A program made the position numbers and the translations under genes. From an uncultured Bacilli bacterium (lineage in GTDB: Bacteria; Bacillota_I; Bacilli_A; RF39; UBA660), in contig CAKOSN010000004.1 in NCBI GenBank assembly GCA_934102255.1, forward strand, positions 31,846 through 95,845: 64,000 nucleotides of DNA. Reading direction: 5' to 3'. The notes under the pieces are model-generated. The model was not told where the DNA came from, did not search any database, and worked only from the letters and a program-made list of their open reading frames with translations. Positions 62,621 to 64,000 of this stretch are shown here, piece by piece (the first letter of the stretch is position 1; every line of letters begins with the position of its first letter).

Positions 62621-62651
62621 AAGACCTATTCTTGACTGAATAAGTCTTTTT
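62619..62651 (+). terminator. Rho-independent terminator
   Basis: AAAAGAC (62619-62625) with GTCTTTT (62644-62650) and inner ATTC/GAAT pairing, then T. Confidence 0.75.
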
Positions 62652-62693
62652 GCAATTCTTACATTGTCTATGTTTTGAGCAAAATTTAGAGAT

Positions 62694-62984
62694 TTTCATA
62701 GAGTTAGCAACTCTATGAAAGCCTATCTTCGGCCTCTATTTTTAACTTATATATTAACTATACCACAGTTTTTCTTAGGTTTAAAGCCTAAATTAATTTA
62801 TATTCTAGTCAAGATTATAGTCAATTAAAATTATCACAAAGCCTGTATTTATAGGACTTTATACAATTTTTTCTGGTCAACAAATCAGCTTCTATTGTGG
62901 TCAAAATTTGTGGTCAACTTTTTATAAACCTAGGTGATTGCTTACTTCGTAAGCCGTTTTTCATAGAGTTGCTAACTCTACGAA
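62694..62984 (+). repeat. noncoding hairpin/GTCAA module, copy B
   Basis: Upstream of the 63016 gene. Order: hairpin 62694-62720 (12-bp arms TTTCATAGAGTT and AACTCTATGAAA); conserved AT block with TTATATATTAACTATACCA around 62746-62764; GTCAA motifs at 62808, 62820, 62876, 62900 and 62913 (steps 12, 56, 24, 13); TTTTATAAACCTAGGTGA ending at 62937; hairpin GCTTAC-ttc-GTAAGC at 62940-62954; hairpin 62960-62984 (TTCATAGAGTT and AACTCTACGAA). The gap 62621-63015 contains only this and the preceding terminator. Confidence 0.75.
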
Positions 62985-63015
62985 GCCGTATTTTCGTCAC
63001 TTTGGAGGTATGAAC

Positions 63016-64000
63016 ATGAAAAAAGCAAAAATTTCTTTAATAATATCATTGATTATAGTAAGTTCAATTTTTATATATTCAAGTGAAAAAAAGGAATATT
63101 TATCAGCGAATAATATTTTAGGAGTATATGTAAATGATGAGTTAAGTGATAAGATTCCTTCTAAAGATGAAGCACTATTTCAGAAAGCTATTTGTGATGA
63201 TGATAGTACTAAAGTAACATGGGACTCTGATAACGGGGGCTTGTTAATAAGTAATTTAAATAAGAAAGTAAAATGCAATTTATATTTTTATTCTGGACAA
63301 ACTGTATTTGATTTTGATTATACTGGCGATGAGCAAACATTTACAGTACCATTTTCTGGAACTTATAAACTAGAAACCTGGGGAGCCCAAGGCTACAGTA
63401 ATCTGTTAATGACTCCAAAAACAACTGGTGGGTATGGTGGATATTCAGCTGGTATAATTGTAATGCAAAAAAACGATATAGTATATTTAAATATTGGTGG
63501 CTCTGGAAATAATTATATAAACGCATATAATGGTGGTGGATATGGTCAGCTTAGCGGCGGTGGTGCAACACACATTGCAAGAAAAACAGGGCAATTATCA
63601 AATCTTGAAAACGAAATCGACGATATTTTAATAGTATCAGGCGGTGGCGGAGGAAATGACACTTCAAATGACATAATTCCGTCTGGTGGTGGCTTTAAAG
63701 GTGTTAATGGTTATAATACAATAGCTGGAAGTCAAAATTTTAAAGACAGTTCTGATTATAATGGAAAATTTGGTCAAGGAGGAAACAGCATAGTTTTAGA
63801 CAATAATGACTCCGGTGGCGGTGGAGGAGGCGGTTACTACGGCGGCAGTGGCACATTGCAAGCATATTTTAGTGGTGCTGGCGGTTCTGGATATATAGGA
63901 AATTCACTTTTAACAAACAAAGTTATGTATTGCTATGATTGTGAAGAATCTAATGAAGAAAGTACAGAAACCATATCAACAACATGTGCTGAAGAAACTC
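63016..64000 (+). CDS. exported glycine-rich surface protein, 3' end outside window
   Basis: Open for 328 codons to the window edge. ATG 63016 is chosen over 63010 because GGAGGT ends at 63009. Signal/anchor helix at about 5-22 (SLIISLIIVSSIFIY), a short spacer domain with two cysteines, then from about residue 99 the glycine-rich domain: FTVPFSGTYKLETWGAQG, GGYGGYSAG, GGGATHIA, ILIVSGGGGG, GSGYIG, and the cysteine tail MYCYDCEESNEE. It shares the C-terminal module with 61181 and 27664 but not the TasA-like domain. Confidence 0.8.
   Translation, partial: MKKAKISLIISLIIVSSIFIYSSEKKEYLSANNILGVYVNDELSDKIPSKDEALFQKAICDDDSTKVTWDSDNGGLLISNLNKKVKCNLYFYSGQTVFDFDYTGDEQTFTVPFSGTYKLETWGAQGYSNLLMTPKTTGGYGGYSAGIIVMQKNDIVYLNIGGSGNNYINAYNGGGYGQLSGGGATHIARKTGQLSNLENEIDDILIVSGGGGGNDTSNDIIPSGGGFKGVNGYNTIAGSQNFKDSSDYNGKFGQGGNSIVLDNNDSGGGGGGGYYGGSGTLQAYFSGAGGSGYIGNSLLTNKVMYCYDCEESNEESTETISTTCAEET

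Noticed and set aside
55539..62917. GTCAA motifs as a CRISPR array
   Set aside because: Motifs are 5-8 nt, spacing is irregular but conserved, there are no repeat-spacer units and no cas genes.

Overview
The window is a stretch of chromosome from a very AT-rich member of the Bacillota. It has encoded CCA ends on its tRNAs, a T-box leader before pheST, Gram-positive ribosome binding sites, class B sortase, SepF/DivIVA, and gene order like the Bacillus rpsU-yqeY-yqfC-yqfD-ybeY-era-yqzL-recO-glyS and sepF/divIVA/lspA/rluD regions. Genes like sporulation SigK and SigG, YqfC, YqfD and YlmC/YmxH are present. The compact genome, low GC and glycine-rich surface proteins would fit an uncultured gut Bacilli lineage, but the sequence alone does not settle the taxon.

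Layout. 1-10.2 kb: right-hand part of an integrative mobilizable element: ArdC-type antirestriction protein (cut by the window edge), three related small acidic proteins, a candidate oriT, a MobC-like protein, a MobA/VirD2-type relaxase, class B sortase, an XRE regulator and a large serine recombinase. The element ends inside a 3' fragment of serS (10213-10341), so the insertion junction is visible. 10.5-23.5 kb: housekeeping and regulators: LysR plus metallophosphoesterase, rdgB, a frameshifted pncC/cinA, T-box-pheS-pheT, two membrane-bound or unknown proteins, tRNA-Met and tRNA-Leu, an MBL-fold hydrolase. 23.7-29.3 kb: a VirB2/TrbC-like protein, a CmpB-type membrane protein, a peptidase-containing ABC exporter followed by two very short double-glycine-leader peptides and two tiny cationic peptides, then a pilin-like glycine-rich surface protein. 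29.4-36.4 kb: rpsU, yqeY, yqfC, yqfD, vanZ-like, ybeY, era, yqzL, recO, glyS. 36.5-51.6 kb: sepF, divIVA, sigK, deoD, xer recombinase, ppdK, PfkB kinase, Smr protein, XRE, two tandem paralogues, sigG, ylmC, lspA, rluD, rhomboid. 51.7-53.4 kb: a J-domain protein and a paralogue lacking the J domain. 53.5-64 kb: an accessory surface-protein region with three exported proteins, a second metallophosphoesterase, recD2, an AI-2E family transporter and a tandem double-HTH regulator.

The most unusual signals are (1) two inverted, diverged copies of a roughly 290-bp noncoding module (55472-55760 and 62694-62984), each bounded by CATAGAGT...ACTCTATG hairpins and carrying five GTCAA motifs at nearly identical spacing, each in front of a surface-protein gene; (2) the exporter/double-glycine peptide locus; (3) the serine recombinase whose last codons are read from the serS target DNA across the insertion junction; (4) mix-and-match surface proteins sharing N- or C-terminal modules.
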